Of a stretch of DNA of 64,000 nucleotides, positions 46,018 to 54,455 are shown one piece after another. This DNA is from Actinoalloteichus hoggarensis. Lineage in GTDB: Bacteria; Actinomycetota; Actinomycetes; Mycobacteriales; Pseudonocardiaceae. The position numbers were made by a program, and so were the translations under genes. Every line of letters begins with the position of its first letter. Within the stretch, counting starts at the first letter, position 1. Where the stretch lies: assembly GCF_002234535.1 (NCBI RefSeq), contig NZ_CP022521.1:2666001-2730000 (forward strand), read 5' to 3'. The notes under the pieces are model-generated. The model saw only the letters and a list, made by a program, of their open reading frames with translations, was not told where the DNA came from and did not search any database.

Positions 46018-46875
46018 TCACCGGAAGTCGTCGGCGTGGTCGATCGCCCACTGCCGGAAGGACCGGGCCGGCGTGCCGACGGCGTCCCACACCGTCGCGA
46101 TCGGTCCGAGCGGCTCGTCGACCATCGTGGCGCGTCCCGCGAGCATCACGTCGGCGAAGCTCTCGGAGAGCCAGGTCGTCAGGCGTTCTCTGGTCACCTC
46201 GGGCGAGATCTCCTCCCAGCGCAGCGGACGGCCGATCACGTCGCCGAGGATGTGCACCTGCTCGATCTGGGTGAGGGCCTGGGTGCCGGTCAACACGTGT
46301 ACTCGCCCGTGGTGATCCGGATCGCGCAGCGCGTGCACCGCCACCTCGGCGATGTCCCGCTCGTGGATCATCGTCCCCGCCGCCTCGCCGAAGGCGTCCC
46401 GGACCACCGATTCACCGCGGATCTCGTCCGCCCACCGCAACGTGTTGGCGGCGAACTCCGCGGGGCGCAGGAACGTCCATTCCAGACCGGATCGTCGGAC
46501 GGCGGCTTCGACGGCGGCGTGCAGCTCGCCGATCGCGTTGTCCTGCTCGTCGAGATCGTCGTCCACGGCCAGGGACGACAACAGGACCACGCGACGCACG
46601 CTCTCGCTCAGCACCGCCATGATCGCGGGCGCGAGTTCGGGGCTGTCCAGCGGCCAGGTCAGATAGACCGCGTCCACCCCGGACGACGCGGCGCGCAGCG
46701 TCGCGAGGTCGGTGAGATCACCGCGCGCGGCCTCCACCCCGACAGGCAGTCGTGCCGCCTCGGGGCGGCGGACGAGGGCGCGGACCGGGATGTCTCGGCG
46801 GGCGAGCAGCGCCGCCACCTCGCCGCCGATGTTTCCCGTCGCACCGATCACCAGGATCCTGGTGGGTTCTGTCAT
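46018..46875 (-). CDS. NmrA-like NAD(P)-binding protein
   Basis: 285 residues of the atypical SDR (NmrA/QOR2-like) group. The cofactor motif is ILVIGATGNIGGEVA at the N-terminus, followed by VRALVRRPEAA; there is no YxxxK. Such proteins act as quinone reductases or redox-sensing regulators. It is divergent from the HxlR regulator at 47026; HxlR regulators often control an adjacent NmrA or quinone reductase gene in response to electrophiles or disulfide stress. Confidence 0.87.
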   Translation of the reverse strand: MTEPTRILVIGATGNIGGEVAALLARRDIPVRALVRRPEAARLPVGVEAARGDLTDLATLRAASSGVDAVYLTWPLDSPELAPAIMAVLSESVRRVVLLSSLAVDDDLDEQDNAIGELHAAVEAAVRRSGLEWTFLRPAEFAANTLRWADEIRGESVVRDAFGEAAGTMIHERDIAEVAVHALRDPDHHGRVHVLTGTQALTQIEQVHILGDVIGRPLRWEEISPEVTRERLTTWLSESFADVMLAGRATMVDEPLGPIATVWDAVGTPARSFRQWAIDHADDFR

Positions 46876-46982
46876 GGCTGCTGCTCCTCCTCGGCCCGCC
46901 GGGCCACCGGATTCCCCTCCGGTGTCGCGGGCGTGCCGTACCGCATCGCGTGGTGTCGGACATAGGACACGGTAGGAGCACT

Positions 46983-47019
46983 AGCTTACTTTTCGTAAGA
47001 ACCCACCTGTGGGTAAGCT
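46983..47019. promoter_or_regulatory. Nested inverted repeats, probable HxlR operator
   Basis: CTTAC/GTAAG (46985-46999, 5-base centre), CCCAC/GTGGG (47002-47013), and outer arms AGCTTAC (46983-46989) with GTAAGCT (47013-47019). TAAGCT at 47014-47019 is a -10 box 6 bases before ATG 47026. TACTTTTCGTAAG-type sites are usual for HxlR proteins. Confidence 0.7.
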
Positions 47020-47025
47020 TGGGAG

Positions 47026-47430
47026 ATGGACGTAGGCGTGCAGGTGGTCGGGGGCGCTCCCTCACGGACGGGTGACGCATTCGACAGCGACTGTCCGGGA
47101 CGGACGATCCTGACCCACATCGCGGGTCGATGGGGAGTGCTGATCATCGCGGCCCTGCGGGACGGGCCGCTGCGGTTCTATCGCCTCCGCGACCGCATCG
47201 ACGGCATCAGCGAGAAGATGCTGGCCCAGAACCTGCGTGCTCTGACACGGGACGGGCTGCTGCGTCGCGAGGTGGAGGACGGCGCCCCGCCGCGCGTCTC
47301 CTATTCGCTCACCGCGATGGGGCACGAGCTGACGGTCCCGTTGCAGGGAATGCTCGACTGGATCTCCGTGCGGGCCGACGACATCGTCGCCGCCCAGCGT
47401 CGCCACGACGAGCTGCACGGCGGCGGGTGA
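47026..47430 (+). CDS. HxlR-family transcriptional regulator
   Basis: 134-residue winged-helix regulator. CPGRTILTHIAGRWGVLIIA is the family start and contains the conserved Cys that senses thiol or electrophile stress in several members; RFYRLRDRIDGISEKMLAQN is the HTH, followed by the wing EDGAPPRVSYSLT. ATG 47026 has GGGAG at short distance and a -10 box just before. Likely autoregulates and controls the divergent NmrA-like gene. Confidence 0.92.
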   Translation: MDVGVQVVGGAPSRTGDAFDSDCPGRTILTHIAGRWGVLIIAALRDGPLRFYRLRDRIDGISEKMLAQNLRALTRDGLLRREVEDGAPPRVSYSLTAMGHELTVPLQGMLDWISVRADDIVAAQRRHDELHGGG

Positions 47431-47452
47431 GCACCGCACCGCTTTCGCCCCT

Positions 47453-47486
47453 CGATTCGGCGCCTCGGCTCGGCGTGGCCGAATCG
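47453..47486. terminator. Hairpin between convergent hxlR and SIS genes
   Basis: CGATTCGG and CCGAATCG, perfect 8-bp arms with an 18-base loop. It overlaps neither gene. Confidence 0.5.
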
Positions 47487-47495
47487 CAGCCTGCC

Positions 47496-48218
47496 TCAAC
47501 GGAGTTCGGGCACCGACGCGAGCTGCTCGTCGAAGAGCACGCGGTTGGCCTCGTCGCCGCCCGCCACGTTCGCGCTGCGCCAGCGGGGCAGCTCGGCCGC
47601 GGAGCGGTCGTGCAAGGCGACCAGAACGAGATTCCACAGGAAGCCGGTCGTGAGGGAGGAGAGGGCCGCGGTGGCAGGGGCCTCCGCGGGGTAGGTCGTG
47701 TCACCAGGCGGCACGAGGGTGTCGAGCACGACGTCCGCCTGTTCGGCGACCGTGCTGTGCGCGCGACGGGGCGCGCTCGCCGACGCGGTCGGCGAGGTCA
47801 CGGCGACCACCCGGGCGCCTGCGGCGCGGCCCGCTTCGGCCAGCTCCACCGGGTACGGATTGATCCCGGAGTGGGAGAAGACCACCAGGGTGTCCTCTCG
47901 GGTGAGGGTCGTCGACGCGAGGACCTCGGCAGCCAGCCCCGGCCTGCGCTCGGCGACGGTGCTGCTGCGCGCGCCGTGCATCGGCAGCAGTTCGGGGTGG
48001 TAGAGCGGGCGCACGCAGGCGAGCCCGCCCGCGCGGTAGAACGTCTCCGCGACGGCGGCCAGCGAATGGCCCGCACCCGCCGTGTAGACGGTGCCGCCTG
48101 CCTCGATCGTCGCCAGGATCGTGGTCGCCGCCTCGGCGATCGACGCCGTGTTGGTCGCCTCCACCGCTGCCAGATGTGCGCGGGTGAGCTCGCCGAAGCT
48201 CGTGGTGCCGTCGGCCAT
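47496..48218 (-). CDS. SIS-domain phosphosugar-binding protein
   Basis: 240 residues. SIS fold: TVYTAGAGHSLAAVAE binds the sugar phosphate, then VVFSHSGINPYPVELAEAGR and VVAVTSPTAS. This resembles the SIS proteins found with GlcNAc kinases and GntR regulators. ATG 48218 has AAGGAG 6-7 bases upstream. A DasR-like operator lies 27 bases upstream of the start, suggesting amino-sugar control. The exact reaction (isomerase, deaminase or etherase) is not clear. Confidence 0.85.
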   Translation of the reverse strand: MADGTTSFGELTRAHLAAVEATNTASIAEAATTILATIEAGGTVYTAGAGHSLAAVAETFYRAGGLACVRPLYHPELLPMHGARSSTVAERRPGLAAEVLASTTLTREDTLVVFSHSGINPYPVELAEAGRAAGARVVAVTSPTASASAPRRAHSTVAEQADVVLDTLVPPGDTTYPAEAPATAALSSLTTGFLWNLVLVALHDRSAAELPRWRSANVAGGDEANRVLFDEQLASVPELR

Positions 48219-48244
48219 CGCCGTCTCCTTCGCCGGAATCGTGA

Positions 48245-48260
48245 ACTGGTCTATACCACA
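48245..48260. promoter_or_regulatory. DasR-like (GntR-type) operator
   Basis: ACTGGTCTATACCACA matches 14 of 16 positions of the DasR responsive element ACTGGTCTAGACCACT. The core TGGT-N4-ACCA is an inverted repeat. In Streptomyces, DasR represses GlcNAc and chitin genes through such sites. Confidence 0.65.
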
Positions 48261-48581
48261 CCGCCGCCGGTCGTCGGCAGTCCTTGCGGAACGGGGACGA
48301 GGCACGAGAGCCGCCGCTTCGGCCCACGGCTCCGCGGCGTCAGGGGCACGGTCGCGAGTTCCTGCCGGGATGTGTCGTCGGATCAGGACTCCCGAATCAG
48401 GACTCGGCATAGACGAACGGCCTGGTGCGTGGGATGCGAGAAACCGCCGGCCGGCTGCCGCGAGTACACCGGGACACACCCGCCGTTCACTGTCCGACGA
48501 TCACCGGACTCCCCGCCGCCGACCGCCCGTCGGCTGTTCCTCCTCGGATGCCCGCGAGATCGAGAGGCTCGCACGGACAGA

Positions 48582-48623
48582 GCCGCCGACGCCGCCCCCG
48601 GGCGGGGAGACGGCGTCGGCGGC
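48582..48623 (-). terminator. Terminator after the DUF1080 gene
   Basis: GCCGCCGACGCCG and CGGCGTCGGCGGC, a perfect 13-bp stem with a 16-base loop, 67 bases past the stop. Confidence 0.7.
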
Positions 48624-48689
48624 CCTGTGAAGGTGCTCGGGGAGCGCGCTCACGGTCTGGTGACGGCCTGAGCGTGCCCGCGAGGCAGG

Positions 48690-49379
48690 TCAGTCACCGC
48701 ACAGCGGCTGAACCCAGATGTTGCGGAACTGGGTGCGGGTCTCGGGATCGTGGTTCTGCAGCCCCACGTACCCCTCCAGACCTCGTGCGGGGTCGGTGCT
48801 GGTGAAGTCGTTGACCAGCGTGCCGTTCAGGAACACCTGGTACCGCTCGCCCACGATCTTGATGACGTAGCGATTCCACTCGCCGACCTCGTTGGACGGA
48901 TACGAGCTGGGCTCCTGATGGTTGTAGATGCTGCCGGTCTTCTGGGGATCGCCCGCCGGGTTGTCGTTGATCTGGATCTCATAACCCTCGTCGACGGCCA
49001 CCCACGGGTCGTCTCCCGGGTCCGGGAACCGGACGAAGACGCCCGAGTTGTCCGTCTCGGCGGTGACCCGCCAGTCGAGCATGAGGATGTAGTCGTCGAA
49101 CTGCTGCTCGTCATACCAGAGCAGGCCCATGCCGTCGCGGCTCTGCAGGGTGCCGTCCACGACGTCGAAGCCGCCGGGGCCCGCCTGATACCAGCCGTCG
49201 GTGCTGCTGCCGTCGAAGAGCCGTACGGGCGCCTCACAGGCCTGGGCGGTGAAGTCCTTCGCGAGCTGCGGTGCGGGAGCGGGTGCCGCGCCTGCACCGA
49301 CGGCGAGACCGGTGGCCATCAGGCCGCTGAGCGTCACGCCCGCCAACGCCGTGCCGAGGACTCGTCGTGTTCCACGCAT
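48690..49379 (-). CDS. Secreted DUF1080 (3-keto-disaccharide hydrolase-like) protein
   Basis: 229 residues. The N-terminus MRGTRRVLGTALAGVTLSGL with an Ala-rich end near residue 32 is a signal peptide. The concanavalin-like DUF1080 domain fills the rest: VRLFDGSSTDGWYQAGPGGF, NSGVFVRFPDPGDD, EGYEIQINDN, YQVFLNGTLVNDF and the final FRNIWVQPL. The same domain occurs inside the large protein encoded upstream. 78 bases with a strong hairpin separate the two genes. ATG 49379 has AAGGA upstream. Confidence 0.88.
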   Translation of the reverse strand: MRGTRRVLGTALAGVTLSGLMATGLAVGAGAAPAPAPQLAKDFTAQACEAPVRLFDGSSTDGWYQAGPGGFDVVDGTLQSRDGMGLLWYDEQQFDDYILMLDWRVTAETDNSGVFVRFPDPGDDPWVAVDEGYEIQINDNPAGDPQKTGSIYNHQEPSSYPSNEVGEWNRYVIKIVGERYQVFLNGTLVNDFTSTDPARGLEGYVGLQNHDPETRTQFRNIWVQPLCGD

Positions 49380-49406
49380 CTGGTGTCCTTCCTGAACGGG
49401 GAGGGC

Positions 49407-49438
49407 GGGGCGGACCGACCTCGTCGTCGGTCCGCCCC
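49407..49438 (-). terminator. Hairpin between the two DUF1080 genes
   Basis: GGGGCGGACCGAC and GTCGGTCCGCCCC, a perfect 13-bp stem with loop CTCGTC, in the 78-base gap. It could end the large transcript, attenuate the small downstream gene, or protect the upstream mRNA from decay. Confidence 0.7.
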
Positions 49439-49457
49439 TGGTCTCACTGCGTGCGCC

Positions 49458-52400
49458 TCACTCGACAGCGTCGTCGGAGGAGCCCGTCACCGCCACTCCC
49501 TCGATGGCGTCGATGACGGCTTGGATGTCGCGGTCGAGGGTGGTGCGGATGTCGCCTGCGGTGACGAGGGTGGTGTCGTTGACGAGGGTCTGGAGCGTCT
49601 GGAGTTCTTCGATGGTCGCGAAGTCGTCGCCTCGTGCCTCGGCCAGTCGTGCGGTGGTGAGCTGGTCGCGGAGTTGGGTGGTGGCGGTGAGGGAGAGGCG
49701 GTTGGTGGCGCGGAATCGGTCGATGAGTTGGCTGATGTCGCGGGTGGAGGTGGTGGTGGCGAAGGAGATCGACTGTTCGGTGGTGTTGCCCGCCAGGTCC
49801 GTCGCGGCGACGGAGAGCTCCTGCATGCCCAGGGGGAGCTGGTGCAGGGGCACGTATTCGCCGGAGTCGATCTCCTCGTCGTTGAGGGTGCCGATCACCG
49901 TGTCCAGGCCGGAGGTGTTGTCCTCGGCGTGCCAGTGCAGGACGAGGTCGGTGGCGTCGCCGTAGACCCGTCCGTCGGCCACGCCCGCGACCACCAGGGT
50001 GGGTGCGGTGTGGTCGATGAGGATGGTGGCGGCCTTCTCGTCCTCGACGTTGCCCGCCACGTCGACGCTCCGGTAGAGCAGCGAGTGCGGGCCTTCGCCG
50101 GACACCGACACCGGCTCCTCGTAGGCGGTCCAGTCGCCGCCGTCGAGGCTCCACTCCGTGCGGGCCACTCCGCTGCCCTCGTCGGTGCCCGCGAGGGCGA
50201 CGGTGACCTCGCCGTCATGCCAGCCGCCGTCGGAGGAGTCGGGGAAGGTGGCCTCGGTGGTGGGGGCGGTGGTGTCGATGGCGAGGTGGAGGGTCTGGGT
50301 GTCCTCGATGTTGCCCGCGGTGTCGGTGGAGCGGTAGTCGAGGGTGTGGGTGCCGTCGTCGGTGAGGGTGAGGGGTTGGTCGTAGGTGGTCCAGTCGCCG
50401 TCGTCGAGGCGGTATTCGGTGGTGTCGACGCCGGAGGCGTCGTCGGTGGCCTCGAGGGTGATCTCGACGGGGCTGGTGGTGTACCAGCCTTCCCGGCCGT
50501 CGGGCTCGCTCGGCGTGGTGCTCGCCGTGGTCACCGGAGCCGTCGAATCCTCACCACCGCCGTCACCGGTCGGCTTGATCCGGATGTTGCGGAAGTGGAG
50601 CTGGTTGGAGTTGCTGTTCTCCAGCCCGATGTGCCCGCCCTGGCCGCGGGTCCCGTCACCGGTGTACTCCGTGACCACCCGGTCGTTGAGGACGACGTTG
50701 TACTGATCGCCGGTCACCTCGATCTCGAAGAGGTTCCAGCCGCCGTAGGGCGGCTTGGCGGTCAGATACTTCGCCGCCATCAGACCGTTGATGGAACCCG
50801 TCCGGTTGAGCACGTCGTCGACGCGGTCCAGAATCGCGACCTCGTAGCCCTCGCGACCGGGTACGCCCGCGTCACCCTCGGGGTCGGGGAAACGCTGGAA
50901 CAGACCGGAGTTCGCGCTGACGCTGAAGCTCTCGTACTCCGCCTCCAGCACGTAGTCCTCGAACTCGGCGTCGGCGTAGTACAGGATGCCGAAGCCGCCG
51001 GACCGCGGTGCCAGCAGGCCCTCCTCGGTGACCTCGAAGCCGCCCGCGCCGACGTGGTCCCAGCCCGCCAGGCTCTTGCCGTCGTACAGGGTGATCCAGC
51101 CCTCGTCGTCGGCGGTGGCCTCCCAGGTCACGACGCCGTCGTCGAGTGCGAGGTCGTCACGCAGGTTGACCGGGCCGTCGTCGGTGACGACCAGGCTCTC
51201 GCCCCGCACGCACGAGCCGCCGTAGCCGAGGCAGGCCACGATCCGGTCGGTCGCGCCGACCGTGCTCGTGTAGTCGAAGGAGACGGTGCCCTCCTCGTCG
51301 GGCTCCGCGATGTGCTGCTCCACCCGGACGAAGGGCTCGCCCTCGGTGTGTCCCGGCGGAAGATCGCTCGCGGGGGAGGAGCGGTAGACCTCGATGCTCA
51401 CCGGGCTGTCGGCGGGCGTGCCCTCGCCGGGGGTGAACGTCGCGGAGACCTGCTGCTGGTCGCGGGTCTCCAGCTCGGCCGACTCCGGCGTGACCTCGAT
51501 GGTGCCGTCGATCGGGTCGAAGACCGACACCGTCGTCTCGGCGCTGCCCCGCACGACGCCGTCGGCGTCGGTCGCGGTCACCGAGGCCGTGTACTCCCCG
51601 GTCGCCTGGTACTCGTGCGACACGGCCGCGCCCTCGGCGGTGGCCCCGTCACCGAGGTCCCAGGAGAAGGTGGTGCCCTCGGGCAGCGCCTCTCCGGAGA
51701 CGGTGAGGTTGGCGGTGAGCGGAGCGGCGCCCCGCGACACGTCCGACTCGGCGTGGACGACCCGAGGGCCCGCCGCGCCGAGACCGTCGAACTCGAAGTA
51801 GTTCAGGTTCAGCAGTTCCTCGTCCGACTCGCCGTCGAACACCACGAACAGCTCGAAGGTGCCCTCGGGCGCGGAGATCTCGACCGGGTCGAGTTCGACG
51901 TACTCGCCGGACCCGGCCGGAACCTCGGTGGCGGCGATGAGCTCGCCGTCGGGTGCGTCCGCCCGCAGCTCGACGGTGCCGCCCGCCAGGCCTGCCGCGC
52001 GCAGCCGCACCGAGTCGATCATGGACAGGTTGTACGGGGCGAAGGAGACCCAGTCGCCCGCGTGCACGGCGCCCAGCGTCCGGCCGCCCTCGGCCGCCTC
52101 GTCGTCGACGATCTCGACGCCCTCGGCACCGTCGTGGTGGATGGCCTGCTTGCGCTTGGGCTGGAGGATGATCTCGTGCTCGCCGGAGGTCGGCGCCACG
52201 CCCTCGTTGCCCCGGTCCTCGTAGCTGGAGCGCAGGACGTAGAACAGGTTCGCGTCGCCGCCGTGACCGCCGTCCTCCTGGATCGTCGTCACGCCCTGAC
52301 AGTTCTGGATGTTGCTCTGCGGGTGAGCGTGGGAGTCGTGGCCGAGTGCGGTCTGGACGGTGACCGCGGAACAGCTGATGCCGTCCCCGACGGTGCCGTC

Positions 52401-54233
52401 CTCCTGGTCCTCCACCGTGACGTCGTAGGCGACGCGGTCGCCCCACTCGAACAGCGATCCGTCGCCGGGCGTGTCGAACGCGACCTGCGGCGCGAAGTTG
52501 CCGATGGTGATCGTCACGCGGCGCACGGTCTCGCGGCCCGCCGAGTTGGTCACCGTGAGCTTGGCGTTGTAGACGCCGTTCTCGGTGTAGGTGTGCGTGC
52601 CGGAGATGCCGTCGGCGTCGTCGACGCCGTCACCCTCGTAGTCCCACGCGAAGGTCAGCTCTCCGCCGTTGGGGTCGGTGGTGCCGGTGGCGTCGAAGGT
52701 CACCTCGAGCGGTGCGTCACCCGAGGTCTCGGTGGTGGCCAGCGAGACGTCCGGGGACTGCACGCCGCCGGTGTGGTCGATCCGGTACAGCCCGGCGTAG
52801 GTGCCGGGGGTGAAGAACCCGCCGCCGTACTCGATGACGTAGAGCGAGCCCTCCGGACCGAACTCCATGTCCATCGGCTGGTTGAAGTCCAATTCCGCCA
52901 GGAACGGCGTCATCGACGAGTAGTCGCCGTTCTCGTCGAAGCGGACGTCGGCCACGAAGTTCCGCGAGTATTCGTAGAAGAAGTGGGCGCCGTCGTACGA
53001 CTCGGGGAACTTGGTCGGCGAGTCGAGCGATTCGTCGTAGCGGTACACCGGACCGCCGAAGGCGGAGTTGCCGCCTTCACAGGAGATCTCGGGGAACTCC
53101 TCGGAGCAGCCGTAGGTGTAGTAGATGTCCGCGGGAGTGGCGGGCGGCAGGTCGGTCAGACCCGTGTTGTTGGGCGAGTCGTTGACCGGCGCGTCGCAGT
53201 CGAAGGCCGGGCCGGACTCGCCGGTGGTGAAGTCGTAGTCCCGGTAGGGCTCGTTGGGACCCATGCAGAAGGGCCAGCCGCCGTTGCCGGGGCCGTCCAT
53301 CAGGTACACCTCGTCGTAGGCGTGCGGGCCGCGATCGGGGTTGCCGTCCCGCGCGTCCGGCCCGACGACGCCCAGGAAGATCCGGTCGGTCTCCTGGTCG
53401 ACGCTGAAGCGGAAGGGATTGCGCAGACCCATGTAGTAGATCTCGGCGCGGGTGCCCTCGGTGCCCTCCGGGAACAGGTTTCCCTCGGGGATCGTGTAGC
53501 CGCCGTCCTCTTCGACGTGAATGCGCAGGAGCTTGCCGCGCAGGTCGTTGGTGTTGCCGGACGACCGCTGCGCGTCGAAGGCCGAGCGGCCCTCTCGCTC
53601 GTCGATCGGGGTGTAGCCGTCGGAGGCCCAGGAGTTCGTGTTGTCTCCGGTGGACAGGTACAGGTTGCCCTCGGAATCGAAGTCGATGTCCCCGCCCACG
53701 TGACAGCACAGGTCACGCTGGGTGGGCACCTCCAGGATGATCTGTTCGCTCTCGAGGTCGAGCACGTCGCCGTCGAGCGTGAAGCGGGACAGTCTGTTGC
53801 GCGGCTCGGGGTCCGGCGGGGAGTAGTAGGTGTAGACCCAGCCGTTCTCCTCGAAGTCCGGGTCCACGGCGATGCCCTGGAGCCCGTCCTCCTCGCCCGC
53901 GTAGACCTGGATCTCCGCGGCGGTGGTCACGTTGTAGCTGTCCGGGTTGAAGATCTTGATGGTGCCGCGACGGTCGGTCATCAGCACGCGACCGTCCGGG
54001 ACGACGGCCAGGGCCATCGGCTCACCGACGTCCTCGGTGAGCTGGATCTTCTCGAACTCGCCTGCCGCCTCGGCGAAGGGCGTCAGGTCTTCGGGAACCT
54101 GGGTGAGTCGGGGGCTCGCGTCGGGCGAGTGCTGGTCGGCCTGCTGGGCGGCCGCCGGAGCGACCCCTGCCAGCGGCACCAGCAGCGCTGCACCGAGGGC
54201 CAGCCCCAGTGCGCGACGGCGTATCGATGACAT
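49458..54233 (-). CDS. 1,591-residue secreted sorbosone dehydrogenase-like/PKD/DUF1080 protein
   Basis: Exported multidomain protein. Signal peptide to about residue 29; PQQ-type sugar dehydrogenase beta-propeller (about 58-490: GLQGIAVDPDFEENGWVY, GGDIDFDSEGNLYLSTGD, GLRNPFRFSVDQETDRIF); PKD domain (about 496-577); CBM6-like domain (about 690-818); second PKD (821-901: WDLGDGATAEGAAVSHEY); Ig-like region; DUF1080 domain (about 1048-1218: NSGLFQRFPDPEGD); three Ig-like repeats (about 1231-1495: STDTAGNIEDTQ, SVDVAGNVEDEK); helical C-terminal domain (1495-1585). It probably binds and processes an extracellular glycan. ATG 54233 has AAAGGA 6 bases upstream. Confidence 0.88.
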   Translation of the reverse strand: MSSIRRRALGLALGAALLVPLAGVAPAAAQQADQHSPDASPRLTQVPEDLTPFAEAAGEFEKIQLTEDVGEPMALAVVPDGRVLMTDRRGTIKIFNPDSYNVTTAAEIQVYAGEEDGLQGIAVDPDFEENGWVYTYYSPPDPEPRNRLSRFTLDGDVLDLESEQIILEVPTQRDLCCHVGGDIDFDSEGNLYLSTGDNTNSWASDGYTPIDEREGRSAFDAQRSSGNTNDLRGKLLRIHVEEDGGYTIPEGNLFPEGTEGTRAEIYYMGLRNPFRFSVDQETDRIFLGVVGPDARDGNPDRGPHAYDEVYLMDGPGNGGWPFCMGPNEPYRDYDFTTGESGPAFDCDAPVNDSPNNTGLTDLPPATPADIYYTYGCSEEFPEISCEGGNSAFGGPVYRYDESLDSPTKFPESYDGAHFFYEYSRNFVADVRFDENGDYSSMTPFLAELDFNQPMDMEFGPEGSLYVIEYGGGFFTPGTYAGLYRIDHTGGVQSPDVSLATTETSGDAPLEVTFDATGTTDPNGGELTFAWDYEGDGVDDADGISGTHTYTENGVYNAKLTVTNSAGRETVRRVTITIGNFAPQVAFDTPGDGSLFEWGDRVAYDVTVEDQEDGTVGDGISCSAVTVQTALGHDSHAHPQSNIQNCQGVTTIQEDGGHGGDANLFYVLRSSYEDRGNEGVAPTSGEHEIILQPKRKQAIHHDGAEGVEIVDDEAAEGGRTLGAVHAGDWVSFAPYNLSMIDSVRLRAAGLAGGTVELRADAPDGELIAATEVPAGSGEYVELDPVEISAPEGTFELFVVFDGESDEELLNLNYFEFDGLGAAGPRVVHAESDVSRGAAPLTANLTVSGEALPEGTTFSWDLGDGATAEGAAVSHEYQATGEYTASVTATDADGVVRGSAETTVSVFDPIDGTIEVTPESAELETRDQQQVSATFTPGEGTPADSPVSIEVYRSSPASDLPPGHTEGEPFVRVEQHIAEPDEEGTVSFDYTSTVGATDRIVACLGYGGSCVRGESLVVTDDGPVNLRDDLALDDGVVTWEATADDEGWITLYDGKSLAGWDHVGAGGFEVTEEGLLAPRSGGFGILYYADAEFEDYVLEAEYESFSVSANSGLFQRFPDPEGDAGVPGREGYEVAILDRVDDVLNRTGSINGLMAAKYLTAKPPYGGWNLFEIEVTGDQYNVVLNDRVVTEYTGDGTRGQGGHIGLENSNSNQLHFRNIRIKPTGDGGGEDSTAPVTTASTTPSEPDGREGWYTTSPVEITLEATDDASGVDTTEYRLDDGDWTTYDQPLTLTDDGTHTLDYRSTDTAGNIEDTQTLHLAIDTTAPTTEATFPDSSDGGWHDGEVTVALAGTDEGSGVARTEWSLDGGDWTAYEEPVSVSGEGPHSLLYRSVDVAGNVEDEKAATILIDHTAPTLVVAGVADGRVYGDATDLVLHWHAEDNTSGLDTVIGTLNDEEIDSGEYVPLHQLPLGMQELSVAATDLAGNTTEQSISFATTTSTRDISQLIDRFRATNRLSLTATTQLRDQLTTARLAEARGDDFATIEELQTLQTLVNDTTLVTAGDIRTTLDRDIQAVIDAIEGVAVTGSSDDAVE

Positions 54234-54368
54234 GCGTGTCCTTTCTGGACATGGCGAGACGGTGACCGTGCTCTCCCGCCGCCAGGAGAGCCCGACCACT
54301 TACTTCGGGGCGGCCCCAAGTATGTGAATGCATTCGGCGTTAACACAGTCTTTATTCTTGCGAAATAC

Positions 54369-54407
54369 TGTGCTATGGCGACGGGCATAAGGCGTGTGCT
54401 ATGGCGA
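54369..54407. repeat. Two 13-bp direct repeats upstream of the large secreted gene
   Basis: TGTGCTATGGCGA occurs at 54369-54381 and 54395-54407, start to start 26 bases, in an unusually AT-rich intergenic stretch about 140-175 bases ahead of ATG 54233. Looks like a two-site binding region for an activator or repressor. Confidence 0.7.
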
Positions 54408-54455
54408 AGAAAGAATGTTCAGACACCCTCTGTACTGGTGCTGAAGAGGATGGTC

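Larger units (their letters stand above)
48219..48689. other. 471-base region between SIS and DUF1080 genes
   Basis: Contains the DasR-like site near the SIS gene and the terminator at 48582-48623. No gene is supported in between. Confidence 0.5.

Noticed and set aside
48750-54230. A plus-strand open frame of 1,826 codons opposite the two DUF1080 genes
   Set aside because: It is the antisense shadow of the real genes. Low-complexity Val/Gly/Arg/Asp-rich translation with no domain; the opposite strand has signal peptides, known domains and ribosome binding sites.
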